Shown here: positions 20,984 to 34,054 of the stretch, one piece after another | Position numbering within the stretch: the first letter of the stretch is position 1 | Layout of the letters: every line of letters starts with the position of its first letter | Assembly (NCBI RefSeq): GCF_032854445.1 | Contig: NC_088295.1 | Location: forward strand, 47,787,385-47,851,384 | DNA from: Liolophura sinensis | Lineage: Eukaryota; Mollusca; Polyplacophora; Chitonida; Chitonidae | DNA: 64,000 nt | Direction of reading: 5' to 3' | Notes under the pieces: generated by a model | The model's database searches: none | Told to the model about the DNA's origin: nothing | The model's input: only the letters and a program-made list of their open reading frames with translations | Position numbers and translations under genes: made by a program

Positions 20984-23900
20984 CAGACCTCTCAACTCTC
21001 ACGCATTCGGCGTGAGACTCACGCATTCGGCTTCAATCTCACGCTCTCACGCAGCTACTTTAAAATCTCACGCATTCTGAAGGTTTAGGGTAAAAAATAA
21101 AAAAAACACTGGTAATTGTTGGTTTGCTTATGATATTCAACTGACCAAAGTACGGGTCGTGTCTTCAGTCATCCGAGGGAATTTCGCATGTTTATTTTTA
21201 ACCTCCCCAGAGTTGTCGTTCCTGCTTCACCTACTGGCCACAGACCCCCATTAGTTTTCCATAAGCGACAATGTTAACGTTTAGCGCTGTAGCTCAGTCC
21301 CAAACATTCCGAGGCCAATAAGCTTTGGTGCATACCTGGCCCAGCCTGTGAGAAAGAAGCTGTAAAAGTCTTGACATAGGTTGACCGTCAAAATCTGGAC
21401 CTTTCCATGCCGGCAGCTGGGAGGGGTGCCTAGCAACGCCAAGGGGACGTCACTCGCAGCCTCATCACCACCTGTCTCCTTGTGTCCTCTCGCTCAGAAT
21501 TTCAAACTTTCACCATTAAAACTCATACCTGCCCAAAGCTTAGACAATTTCCATCATTTTGATACCAAGCATGCACCTGTACACCAAAAACGGCAGGCTG
21601 GCGGCAAAAAAAGACTTTACACCCTAAAATACACAGAACTACAATCGTCCCTACCGAAAAACGGAAGTTGTAATGGGGGTCTGTGTCCTATCACTGATTG
21701 AAAAGGAACGATAACTCTGGATAGAGACTGCGAAGACAGTTCAGATACACGCAATATCTGGCACCACGTGATCTGTCAAAATATCGGACACGCGGCACAG
21801 TTCAGATTCCGATTCCACCTTGGACGACATTCTACCCGTAAAACGGACCAAATATACAGGAGCCGCCACTTACAAAAGTAAATTCAATAGAGAATGGATC
21901 ACGAAATATCCATTCATCAGCGCTGTGGAAGGTGGCAGTTCTAAGTTTTACTGCAATATTTGTACTCGAAATTTGTCCTGTTCCCATCAAGGGGAAACTG
22001 ATGTAAAACGTCACATCAGCAGTGATACCCATCAGCAATTTGTGAAGACGAAGAGCAAACAACCTACAATTTCCAGTATGTTTGCTGGCCAGTCATCTGA
22101 CCTGAATACCAAGGTGATTTTTAATTCTAATCTTTTGAAGCTTTATTTCCTAAGAAAGGAACGCCGATTTTTGGACATGTGTGCCACTAAAGGAAGAGAT
22201 TCAGCGACCGCTCAAGCGATATTCAATAAAATCGACCAGGTTCTAAACTCAAATGGAAACCCGTGGATCAACTGTGTTGGCTTTGGTGTCGACAACACCA
22301 GTGTTAATCTTGGGGTTAGGAACTCTATATTTACAAGGGTAAAACAACAAAACACTGATTGTTATTTCATGGGGTGCCCATGTCATCTTGTGCACAATGT
22401 GGCTTGTAGGGCATCTAGTTCATTTTCTGACTTTTCTGGTTTTGACGTTGAGGATATGTGCATTGATGTCTTTTATTATTTTGACAAAAGTACAAAAAGA
22501 AAGTCAATGCTTGTTGAGTTTGCAGACTTCCGTGATGTCAAGTATCGTCAAGTGATGAAACATGTTAATACACGTTGGCTAAGTCTGGAAATAGCTGTGA
22601 AGAGAATTCTTCAAATGTACCCCGCCCTGAAGAGCTACTTCCTCTCAAACAGTGAGAGTATACCTCGTTTCAAACGATTGAAAGATCTGTTCAATGATCC
22701 AATGACAGAAATCTATTTACTGTTCTACAACGCTGTCCTGCCAACGTTCACAGCCGTGAATAGCTGTGGAGTTCCTTCAAAGAGAAGACCCTTGTATTTA
22801 CGCAATCTACCACCAGCTCCGCAGATTTCTGATGAAGTTGACGGGGAAGTTCATCACCATTCAGCATATGAAAGCTGCCGGGATTAATCTGATGAGTGTC
22901 AACTATTCTGAGACAATGAATCAACTGAAGGATGATCAGCTCTTCATTGGTTTTGTGACAAAACAGAAAGTTCAGAAGTTGTTGAATGATGGTGACGTAT
23001 CACCAAGGGGAGTTACTGAGTTCTATTCGGCAGTGCGTCAATTCTACATGAAAGCTACAAAAGAATGTCTTGCAAAACTTTCACTAAATGACGACCTGCT
23101 TCTGCACGCCCAGTTCGTTTATTTCTTCAGGAAAGATGAGAGTGGATTTGATGATATTGAATTCTTCGTTAAAAAATTTCCACACCATCTTCCCTCAACA
23201 ACGAATGAGATCGAGAAGCTCCAAGAAGAGTTTGTGGAATATCAAATGCTGGAAAAAAGTCACATTCCAGGACAAATCTGGGGCAGCGCCCGCGTCAAAC
23301 CTACTGAAGATGATAATGACCAGGAACTGGACGAGACTTCGTCTTATTTCCGGATGGATGTCATTTGGGGTCATCTTTCCTCTCTTAAATTAGTAGACGG
23401 CAGCTCTAGGTTTGGAAGATTGAGTAAAGTGGCTAAATTGATACTTACCCTACCACATTCCAACGCTGGCGAGGAGAGGGTATTTTCAATGGTGAGAAAA
23501 AACAAAACCGCTTTTCGAGGATCGCTGGGAGTAGAGGGCACGTTGTCCTCTTTGATGACCATCAAACTAGCGAACGGTCACCAATTTGAACCACCAAGTG
23601 AAGTCTTAACCAGCGCCAAGAAGGCCACTCGTGAATACAACTTGTTACACAAGAAAAAATAATCTTTTCAAATAATAAAAGAGCACTCACGAGTCACATT
23701 CTTGTAACCACTGGCAGTGTTTTACCACTAGACCTACCTCCGATCGATGATTCATCGGGCGTCGCCACCTGATTATAAATCTGTGTGCCACGTCACCTTA
23801 TAAGGTTATAAACAGTCACAATGCGGTCTAGCTAGTGTAAATTGTTGCAGACTACTGGCTAATTACAAAGTGACTAATCTGATTATATTTTCATAAATAT

Positions 23901-24463
23901 TTTATGAAGCCACTCCACGGTATTTAGATCACGTCATGCATTGTACATTATCTTCGGTTTGTTGTGTGTTTGGATTGTTTCCACAATTTGAATAATTTCA
24001 GGGAAATACAGTTTCCAATCTGACAAATGGTGTTGGTTATTAGTATTGATTTTTCCCACAAAATCTGTATAGATTTGCATCAAAGCGCCTAAAACGAGAT
24101 CCAAAACGAAGTAAAATACGGAAAGTTTCCTAACAATTCCACATTGTAATAGGGCCTACAGTAAGTTCACTCTTGGACTTCCAGTTTATTGTCTTAAGGA
24201 GAGAATAATATCAAAAGCAGTCCATATTTGCTGATAAATATGATGGTTATTCTTATGTAAAAATAGAAGATATTGTGAAAACCGTAAGTTAACATTGTCT
24301 AATGATTTGCAGTTTTATTCTCCGGAAATGAGCTAGAATGGATCTCCGGCAATCTAGAACCCCAGAGCTTCCAGGGGCCTAGGCGGTCCCTGGACCCTCG
24401 CCTAAATGGCTGGGATAGTAACTCAATCTCACTCCTTGGGAACATTTTAGGTTGAGAGGTCTG
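20984..24463 (+). mobile_element. hAT-like DNA transposon 1 (defective), copy 1 only
   Basis: Terminal inverted repeats cagacctctcaac / gttgagaggtctg bound 3480 bp, flanked by the 6-bp direct repeat tctttt (20978-20983 and 24464-24469). Copy 2 has the empty site at about 60530-60550 with a single tctttt. The left end carries five direct and one inverted copy of ctcacgc within 90 bp, probably binding sites for the transposase. The internal transposase is broken. Confidence 0.92.
21817..23662 (+). pseudogene. hAT-like transposase, frameshifted and internally shortened
   Basis: The reading region starts with an acidic SDSDSTLDD-type leader and has a BED-like zinc finger (FYCNIC...H...H at about 21952-22032). 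It then has GVDNTSVNLG with a catalytic-type Asp (about 22288), a CHLVHN block, NTRWLSLE (about 22567) and a C-terminal dimerisation region with NAGEERVFSMV (about 23461). Only about 87 residues separate the finger from DNTSVN, against about 200 in element 2, so the stretch holding the first catalytic Asp seems to be lost. A frameshift near 22760-22890 breaks the frame. No ATG is visible at the natural start. It is non-autonomous. Confidence 0.85.
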
Positions 24464-24603
24464 TCTTTTGTATAGTGACATCTACTTGTAAGTCATGCTG
24501 GACTACATATGTTGTGTTAAAGGCAGAGGTACAGATGTACAGCAAAGCCTTACCTATAGTTCTGCTTCCTGGCTACGTGTGTAACCTTGTAACCCGTAAT
24601 TCT

Positions 24604-27600
24604 CAGACATGATTTTTATTCGCTTTTTAGCGGAATTCCGCTTTTTCTTTGTTCAGTTTCGATTAATTTACCTGTTTTCCGTTTTTTTTTCTGTGTAGTA
24701 ACATTTTGTAAAGTTCCGATTTATTTCCTCAAAATAAAGTCGAAGATTCTGTCAATTTGCCGATGCATGGCTACCGAAATCTGGCATTGCCGGAAGTTAT
24801 AATGTTATCTGAATGGAGTCTATTGTCTAGTCAGATCGTGTGTTTCATTAAGCCGAACTGTTTCAACCAATCGGGAACAAGATACCATTATTCGACGGCA
24901 GAAGCAGAGCCAGCCTGGTCAAAAATGGCGGCAACGTCTCGGAGTATCGTGGATAAAGTATCAGATAAAGATTTTGATGCGCGTACAGTGGACATGGGGT
25001 TGAAAAACATCTGGAGGTGGGATTGGCTTGAACGGAAGGTCAAAGGGGAATACGTGGGAAAATTCACGAGGAAGATAACATCCGCCGGTTTGGCTTTCTG
25101 CGAGTTGTGCCACAAAGATGTGCATTATGGGGGTTGCGGATGGAAGGCGCTAGCACAGCACATCGGCCAGAAAATTCACAGAGATAACCTGAAATTACGG
25201 TGGTCTAACTACAGTCTATCTGGTAAGTTCTGTTCCCTTATCAACATTCAGGGTGGAGTAAGGTTTAGGGGTCCTCCAGTAAGCCCATTGTAGTCGGACA
25301 ATAGAGGCGGACTTGAATGAATGGAGTGACGTAGAGCGCCCACGGACCGTTATTTCTTTACCAGTTCCACCAGTGCAGAGATGAGGGAGTAAGGGAGGTA
25401 ACTCCCCGCTCTTACCTTCTGCTTGTTGGTCAGCTTTTTGAACTTTCCGTTAAATATCAGTTGATAACTCGCTATGGTTCATACGGCATTATATGAAGAC
25501 AGATGAGATTATTAGGCATTTATTTAATTTACCCATTAGACTGTTAGAGTTTGCTAAATATTAAAATAAATAAATTGATCAAGGCTTAAAAAGATAGGCC
25601 TATATAAAAATTGAAATAAACACATGTTCGTCAAAAATAAATTAAAATAATGACATTGCCACCAACTAGCATACTAAGTGATTTTTGTTTGCATTTGACA
25701 GAGGGATGCTACCAAATTATATTAAGCAAATAATGCATTAATGGCAACACATAGCCTATATTAATTGTATACAAATTAAAGGTTGTGCTTTTAGCATTTT
25801 GTAAACCACAGTGCAGAAGCTCGAGTCCTGTTTTGAAACCTACTTGGTATATTAATTTAAAGGACTAACTTGATAATCACTCTCATTTTGGTTTGTTGTA
25901 GCTGCTTTTGGACAAAAGTCAACAGATTCCAAGGCTCCTTATGGTATACACCCAATGTTTAAAGCTGCTGCTGCAAAGGCCCCTGAAGGAGCTTCTGCTG
26001 AAATTGCCACACCATTAGAGGACAGAATCGTCAATCAAGAAGCAATGCTTTTGGCATTCACGGCTGAATATTCCTTATCATTTGCCATTGTTCCTAATCT
26101 TATTCAGTTGGCGAAAACCTTATCTCACGATAAAAGGGCACTGGAACATCTAGAAATGTCACGCACAACTGCTTCCTACAAAATCAGGTTTGGTGTTGGA
26201 AAAATGTTTGAGGACAAACTGTTGGAAAACCTGAGGTCCGTTCACTTCTCACTAAACATCGATGAAAGCACGAGTTCAAACTACCAAAAAGTTCTCATAG
26301 TTCTTGCAAGTTACTTCAGTCCAGATTTAAATAAGGTAGTTGTGCAACATTTTGCCTCTCTGACCTGCATCAAAGTTACAAGTGAGTCTCTCTATCAGAA
26401 AATAGTGACCTTGTTTGAAACCAATGAAGTGCCCTGGAGTAATCTTATGTCCATACTCATGGATTCTTGTAATGTTATGAGGGGATCAAAGTCAGGACTG
26501 GAAACTCACATTCGGGAGAAAAAAGCTGGGCACCTGTTGGATGTTGATGGTGACATTTGCCACCATATCCACAATGCCGCAAAGGCATTCTGTAAGCCCT
26601 TTGACTGGTTCTTAGAACAGCTGTTGAATGATTTGTTCAATGACATGAAGTGGTCTCCTGATTTGAGGGAGATGTACCAGGAAATGTGTGAAATTCTGGG
26701 AATAAAGTACAGTATACCACAGAGGTTTTTCAGCCACAGGTGGTTGTCTGTGTATGATGTGACTGTGGACACCAATCGGCTGTTTGATGCATCAACTGTT
26801 TTCTATTTCCCCATGTTGATGAAAGAGGAACACAGACAACATCTGCCGACAGTGGTAGAAATCTACAAAAGATTAAACGTATCTGAAGCATCCAAGGAAC
26901 GGATACGGGAAATACACAAGGTAGACTTTAATACATATATTGACATTAATTTGACCTGTTGTTTGCCAATGTTATTAATTTTCCTTTATGAATTAAGCAT
27001 GACGTTCTTTCAGCATTTGTATTCTTCTGTTGTTGTTCTTTGCGTGGCATGAGTTTGAAGTTCTAACCCTGTTCCAGTGTTTTGTTTAATTTTGCACTTT
27101 GGTTCATTGTATGTACAGTGTATCCATGGAGTTTTGCTGTTTGATGTTGACTAAAGATGGGCTCTCAATGGACATTGACTGGTAAGATACATTTATTACT
27201 GTGCTGTATATTGACATAATAAGTCAGATATATTTATATGTCAGTAAATTAATAATTTTATACTGAATACCTGTAAGGTTTATAACTACAGCATTTTTTG
27301 TATAAGCATTACCATAGAGCTTTACCATAATTGTTATCAAGTGTTGCAGGCCATGTATCTTGATTTCCAGCCTGCTGTAATCAGTCTGACAATGCATGTT
27401 ATTTTTTCTGAAATGATATTTTACCTGGTATTAATAGTTACTTACATTTCTGGTGGAATTTGCTAGGAACTTGGTCAAAAAAAATTTACAAAGGAAGGCA
27501 GGGAGAGGAAAGACCGCATCGTCACACAGATTTTTACACAGAGAAAACAGACAAAAATGGTGATGGGCTTGTACTGTTCAGTCTTCCCTCTCCTCAAACA

Positions 27601-29635
27601 CTTTGTACTACTGTTGGAGATGAAAGAGCCACTCATCCACCAACTTCATGAATCACAGGTACTGTACACTCTACATTGTCCACAAAAATGATTATAGAAG
27701 GTGGATATAAGAAAATGTCTAAGAATATATGTATGGTGAACTGAAAGTAAATTGTTGCATATATTTCACATGGCAAAAAGTCAATTTAAATGGGATATTG
27801 AACATATGTCATTTAAGCCAGTGCTAATTTTCTTATTAACGGAACAATTCAGTGTTGATTTTATTGGCTTGAAACCATTAAACTAGTAACTGTGATAATG
27901 TCATAATTCCAGGATGGAGTGATATGAGTAAAATGTGTTGTTTTTCACAGCTGCTCCCATTCAGGAGTTACTTCAAAAGCTTGAAAAAATATGCATGAGA
28001 CTAATTTGAGATTTTAATATTTGTTTTATTAATTTAACAGTTAAAGCTGTTTAAGGACTTCCTAGGATGTTATGTCAAAGCAGAAGTCATCAACACAGCA
28101 TCAACCGGAGCTCAATTGAAGAAGCTGGATCTGAAGCAAGCTATTATGAAACCGAAGCAGATGTTCATGGGAAGTAAAGCACTGAAACTGATCCAGAGTC
28201 CTTCAACACCGACCTACATGGTTACTTCATTTCTAAAACAGGTGAAGGAAAGCTACCACAAAAGTGGTGTAAAGATTCATCTCATTCTTTCTTTGTCAAA
28301 ATGTCCAAATCTGTTAAGCATAAATCATTAGATTTATTGCAAACTACTATTAATCTATGTGTGTTTACAAAATGCTAATTTTACATCAAATATTCAAAGC
28401 ATTTTGGACATATTTTCTGTATGCCTTTGCCTCTGAATTTTACAGCTGAAGTCTGATATAATCTGAAAAAGAAACCATTTGAATTTTTTGGAAAGACTTA
28501 TGTTTGATTGTCATTTCAGGTCAAGGAAGCCTACATCGCCTGTGGGGATACCCTGCAGAAGAAATTAGCACTAAGTAACAAGTTTTTGAAGACTGTTTCT
28601 GCCCTTCACCCTCATGCAAGTGGTCACACACTTACTCTTTCTTTGCTCCAGAAGTTACCAGAACTGGCGCCTAATGTCCTGACAGAGACAGAAGAGGAAC
28701 TTTATGAGTTAAATATCAGAAAATACCAGACAGATCAACATCCTGATTTCCCAGAAGGGTCTCGTATTGATGAGTGGTGGGGGAAAGAAGAGATATGTCT
28801 GAAATATCTGTGCCTGTCCAAGATGGCTAAGGCTGTTCTGTCCTGTTTCCATGGACCCCAGGTTGAATCTTCCTTCAATGTAATGAATGACGTCATTGAT
28901 GCCAAATCTGGGAGACTCAACATTGAAACCTACCAAGCCATACAAAACATAAAATATGGTTTGAAAGCTTCTGGTAAATCTGCTGTGGAGTATTTCAAGA
29001 AGAGGGACCATCTCCATGATAAGGTTTATCACACTCTTGTGAGGAATGTCAAGCGATCATTCAGCCAGTATAAGGCCATTCTTGAAGAGAAGAAATCAGT
29101 TGCCACAGAAAAAACAGAAACAGCTGGACATTAGGGCACAGAGCACTTTGACAAAAAGGAAAGCCAAGGAGTTGTGTCAAAAGGCAGCCAAGAAAGCCAG
29201 AGTGGAACACCATGGTGCCATTGAATGAAAAACTGCACAGTTGTATTCTGTGCCCTAACATGCCAATCTAAACATTTGACTGAAAATGCTGAAAATGACC
29301 TGTACACTACTAACAATGTCTGAACCAGAAAAAATCTGTTACATGTATTAAATTTTGGCTTTGGTACAAAAATGCATTCTTCTCTCTGTCCAGAAGATTA
29401 GAGTTCTGTGGGGACAAAGCAGATGGGAAAATCTGTAAGTCAGAAAACAGTGTTGGTTTTCTTCATATTTTACAGGATTCTAGTTTGATTTTAATAGCCA
29501 AAAACGTCCCAGAATCCATTTTCAGCCACGCAGATTTTTCTAGCTTCCGGGGCCTAGGTGGCCCCTGGACCCCAGCCTTTTTGGGCTATGATAGTATATT
29601 TCAGCTATTTTCTTGGTTCACCACAATCATGTCTG
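24604..29635 (+). mobile_element. hAT-like DNA transposon 2, apparently autonomous, copy 1 only
   Basis: Inverted ends cagacatgatt / aatcatgtctg bound 5032 bp, flanked by the 6-bp direct repeat aattct (24598-24603 and 29636-29641). Copy 2 has no element at the matching point (about 60670-60695). The element carries a five-exon gene open from end to end. About 75-95 bp from its right end it shares a GC-rich block with element 1 (24367-24402 versus 29543-29577). This links the two elements despite very different interiors. Confidence 0.9.
24925..29134 (+). CDS. hAT-like transposase, five exons, 774 residues
   Basis: Exons 24925-25222, 25902-26920, 27467-27658, 28041-28241 and 28520-29134 join in frame (775 codons with stop) through GT/AG introns. 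The start is the ATG in aaaATGGCGG context; an in-frame ATG at 24757 is an alternative. Domains: BED-like zinc finger with Cys59, Cys62, His79, His85; RNase H-like core with FSLNIDEST (Asp220) and ILMDSCNVMRG (Asp287), then CHHIHNAAKAF and SHRWLSVYD; a helical insertion; and a C-terminal dimerisation region with GPQVESSFNVM (Glu686). It should bind the element ends in the nucleus and catalyse cut-and-paste movement. It lies inside inverted repeats with an intact target duplication, which argues for a transposon gene rather than a domesticated one. No disabling change is visible. Confidence 0.85.
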
Positions 29636-29641
29636 AATTCT

Positions 29642-30118
29642 ATGCTTCCTCGTGACTTTTTATTATCTGCCTCTGTTCACATGTTGATATAACACTCTGG
29701 AGCCAATTCCACAGAACAAATTTTTGGTTTAAGTCACAATTCAAAATTTTCAATATGCTGCATAGTTTATTGCCTAAGAACTTTCATATTGCGATACATT
29801 CATCTTGAGGTGTTTTCAGTTTGGAAAAGCATTTGAATCAAATTTTACCTTGTGATTTAAGTCAAAATTGGCTTAGTGGAATGAGCCCTAGATTTCTTCG
29901 TTGACAACCTGTTCTACTTAGCTGACTTCTTGGAACAACCCACATTTTATGAATTATGTTTATTATCCACATGCTTTAATACAGCCTACATTTAGTACAC
30001 ATTGCAGGAGGAAAGGGTGACTCTTTGTCATTATGTAAGAAAAGCACATTTAATCCAAGTAAAGTGTTCTGTTTCCTGTAGTATTTTGTATCACCAAAGC
30101 AAATATTTAAATCAGGGA

Positions 30119-30165
<47 letters not shown>

Positions 30166-32943
30166 CACAATTCATCCATTACGATAACTAAGACTTTGAA
30201 TTGAGTTTGAAATATGTATAATGTAGATGAAAATGTCATGCACAGATTTGAAACCTTAATTCTATAGCTAGTTAATTTGTAAGATAAGAATAAGGACTTG
30301 TGTTTTGAATCTGCGTCACACTAATCCATGGTTTGGTCCATAACTGACAAATTCTGTAACATGTAGAAGTTGCTGGGATATGTTATGATACCCCTTGATT
30401 TTTTTTGTGTGTACAACATTGATAACCTTAAAACAAACTGTTCAGAGAAAAAACCTATCCAGCATGTATAAAATGTACTTAAGCTTTGCTAAACTATCTT
30501 TTGAGGTCTTGCTACAGTTTATGTTGTGATTATAATAACCTAGTGCACATTGGTGTGTATCTTAGTTCATGCTATTGCTCATTTTTGTTCTTGTCTCTCG
30601 TTCTGTTTAGTGTACTTTAGCTGCGTCACACGTACTACTGCTATGATGTTTTTGTACATTGTACATGTATGTATATGCATATTAGCATTTCCCCAATCAT
30701 CGTGTGGGATAGGTCATACATGATTATGGGAATAAGTTAGTTATCCGTTCTGTATGGCTAATGAGCTCTCATTCATACATGTATATGTTCAGATTACCAT
30801 GTACATGTATCCTTGCATGTGGATCTTTTAGTCATCTTGGTAATTAAATTCAATCCCTGTTTGCGGAATCAGAATCCACTGGTCAGATATATCTGCAGCA
30901 TGATTTAGCTGGTCAGACGCTATTAATATAGCTATTTTTATTATAGGGTATTTTCTTATGAAGAGCGATGAAATATTCTGAAAGATTGTGAGTTTGCCAA
31001 CCCACCTATAGAGGTAGTAGTATGTGTCGTTTTCCTCTGAAATCAACACAGACAAAGGGCAAGTGAACTGCATCCACATTTTTTTGGTTTTTGTTGTTTT
31101 TTTTTGGTTTTACATAGACATGCATACAAGAGGTTCTAGGTACCTAACACTTCAACATTGTACACGTTTATTTTATGTAGTTTTGTGTTGAAATGCCAAA
31201 ATTGGGGTTGGATGAACATCCTGGTATGTTTAAGTTTTCCTGGGCCGTAATTAAATTGTTTATTAACATTTTGTTCTGATGCCCTGATGTAAATATACAT
31301 GCGTGTCAAATCAAAGCTGTATACATGTACATCTCTCCAAATTAACCAGTGTGTGATGGTATCTCTTTTAAAGTGGTCTCTTTGTTATGAAAACTATGAG
31401 GTATGAATAAATGTGAATAAACTGTAGCACATTGTCTTAGTGTAGAGGATTACCTTGGCAGTGACAATATGATGTTATTTTGTATACAATTCAATTGTTT
31501 TAAATTATCTCAAATATGAAAGAAAATAAAATCATGTCAGAGGATTTTGTAACTTAACTCTTATTGTTCTTTTTCTGTGCAGTTTTATGATACACATATA
31601 ATGGAGTGAATCATTGATACACACCCAAAGCCTTTTATAGAGGTGGTTATCTCAATGATATAACTACCGTATTTCACCTAAAGATTGGTATGTAAGTGCA
31701 TAAATGCCTTAAAATGAGACTTTTGTACAGCATGAGAGGAAAGAAGTTTTTCTGAATGAAACTTTACCAAAAATAAAGTTTTTGAGTGGCCTTTAATTAT
31801 AATGTGGATGAATCAATCAGAGTTCAGCAAAATGTGTCAGAACTTAAAAAATACTAAACTTTAAGTGAAATACAGTATTTCTCATAATTACAACTTACCT
31901 GCTTGTACTGCTGATCCTAACGCAAGGCATGGTACAAGATATGGTTCACTTAAGAGATCTCCTGTTTGGGTGGAAACTTTAATAATACCGTATATATGAT
32001 TATCCTAAGTTACGAGAGAGTTAACAATGGTTTGGTAGGTTAATTTTTTGTTTTTACTTGATTGGTATTTAACACTGTACTGAGTAATAATTCCATTTCT
32101 TTGACGATGGCCGGTTTTATGATTAGAATACTGTAGAAGATGTACAGCTTAAAGAGTAAATCCAGAACAGCGACGACAGTGTGATACTTGGCAAATGGTC
32201 ACACATAACCGGTGAAATACGGTCTCTTTTTCAATTTAGCTCAGTTGGCGTTTTAATCTAACTGTTTACTTAAATGCATAAGCAGAAATAGGTTTAAAAA
32301 ATGCAGTGATGTTGATTGCAATTTATTAGACGTCACTGGTCTAGAATTACTCAAAATGCTATGTTGTTATCACATTTAATATACAATAACATTAAAATAA
32401 AGCAACGGGACCAGGAGGCTTAATTAACTGGTGGACCAGGTGTCCAGTACTTCTGCTGATGGGGATGAATGAAAAACGAAAAGTCTGGCCCTTGTTAGTC
32501 TTTACTGAGTCCGTAGAATTACTTATACAATCTTGGAGAAATTTACAGATCCGTGAATGTAGAGAAAATATCCATAACATTTCCGCTAAATAGCGTACTT
32601 CGTTATGCAAGAGCAATAATCAGCCTCAATATTACATACATCTTTATAATTCATCCATGGACCCGCCTTGCAGAAAAGCCGCAACCTGGGCCTTCATGGC
32701 AGATAACTACCATTAAAGGTGTAGACGCTTGAAGTCACCCCGTAGTAAACAAATGTGACTTTACGCGTTACTCCTAAAATCACACATCAAGTTGTTAAAA
32801 ACTAAGATCTTTTCATCTACACAGCGTCAGATGAGCTTTTATCGGCTAAGATGTGAGTTCGATCTCTACTATATTTGAGATATATATGTCGTTAAATCAA
32901 TAAAACACTTCTTAAGTCATATTTCTTGTAACTTTTTCGTAAA
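29642..32943. other. Intergenic sequence downstream of the CHMP2A-like exon, copy 1
   Basis: No gene seen. The interval contains a (TA)n array, many ATG-poor AT-rich stretches and several AATAAA motifs. Up to 32912 it aligns with 60695-64000. It may include the former 3' UTR of the CHMP2A-like gene. Confidence 0.5.
30122..30164. repeat. (TA)n microsatellite, copy 1
   Basis: 43 bp of pure TA. The copy 2 counterpart (61171-61241) is longer. Confidence 0.95.
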
Positions 32944-33183
32944 AGACATTGTCTGGGTTATAATGCCATGCATATGGCGACGTCATTTACTAGAAAAAAT
33001 GATTTATGAAGTTTTGTGAAAGTGGCCTCGGTCGAAGGCCGATGGTTTCCTCCACTTTCACAAAAGTGACATTTGTCGTCAATATTAGTAAAGGGCGTCG
33101 TCTAGCTTATAGTGCCATACGGCGAAGTAACTAAAGAGAAAAGTTACGAAAAAAGGATTTACGAAGTCTTGTGAAAGTGACCA
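32944..33183. repeat. Imperfect tandem repeat with a hairpin
   Basis: Two related units (about 32944-33027 and 33091-33183) share the order 'gtctgggttataatgccat', 'ggcga', 'actagaaaaaatgatttat' and 'gaagttttgtgaaagtggcc' with substitutions. Within the first, ttttgtgaaagtgg (33012-33025) and its exact reverse complement (33052-33065) can form a 14-bp stem. Confidence 0.65.
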
Positions 33184-34054
33184 CAGGCTTCTATAAGCCT
33201 TACGGCCGTCATATATAAGTGGACAACGTTAAACACTAAAAACATGATTAACTCAGTCTCAAATGGTGCTGGAAGCCCGAGCAGTGTGAGAAATACAAAT
33301 CATAGACAGGCTATAATGATTTTTATGTGTGGACAAATTATCGTTTCATAATGTTCTGGATGAGCGTTCCCTTTGGAAAAGTGGTCTCCGCTGTGGGAGT
33401 GATCTCCCCTTCTTGGAGTGAGTTGACTGAGTTCTGATAACCTCTGCGCACCATCGCTTGTGATCTTCACATGGCAGGGTTCATATTAATGTATAGAAGG
33501 CAACGTGACTCCGTTGCGGCCATTCCAAAATTTTCTCCCAGGAAGGCAAGACGTGGTTTGGGTGAAAGAAATTTTTTAGACCCCACCTTTTGCGGATTTT
33601 AACTTCATATCATTTCCAAGTTTTACAACACTAAATTCATTTGCATTTTTTTTTTCTGTTACTAGATTCTTAATAAATTTGTCATTTAAAAAAAATGACC
33701 TTATTACACAATCAAGTTGTTGTGTCATTTGTTTCTGCTATTGTTCGATCCGCAGGCCAGTGACCAATTTCGTCTGCACACTGGGATCTTTTTCTCTAAC
33801 ACGTAACACCGATGTCGTTTGTGGAGAAAATGATATTATCTCAGGACAACAGTCTCTTTAATCTTGTCAAACCAAATAGATAACGAATACGTTATCACAC
33901 AGATCGACGCTATCACACAGACCGAACGTGGCTGGTACCATTTTCAGTCTTTATGGTAAATATATGCTGTCCTACTTCCTACTTTAGACCTAATTAAATG
34001 ACGTTTGTTATGAAGTTGTATACTAACGTGAATTTGTTCATGGTATGTCCTTAA

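Noticed and set aside
27119-27181. Candidate extra exon in hAT-like element 2
   Set aside because: Acceptor and donor exist, but its frame does not match the flanking phase-0 exons, which join directly.
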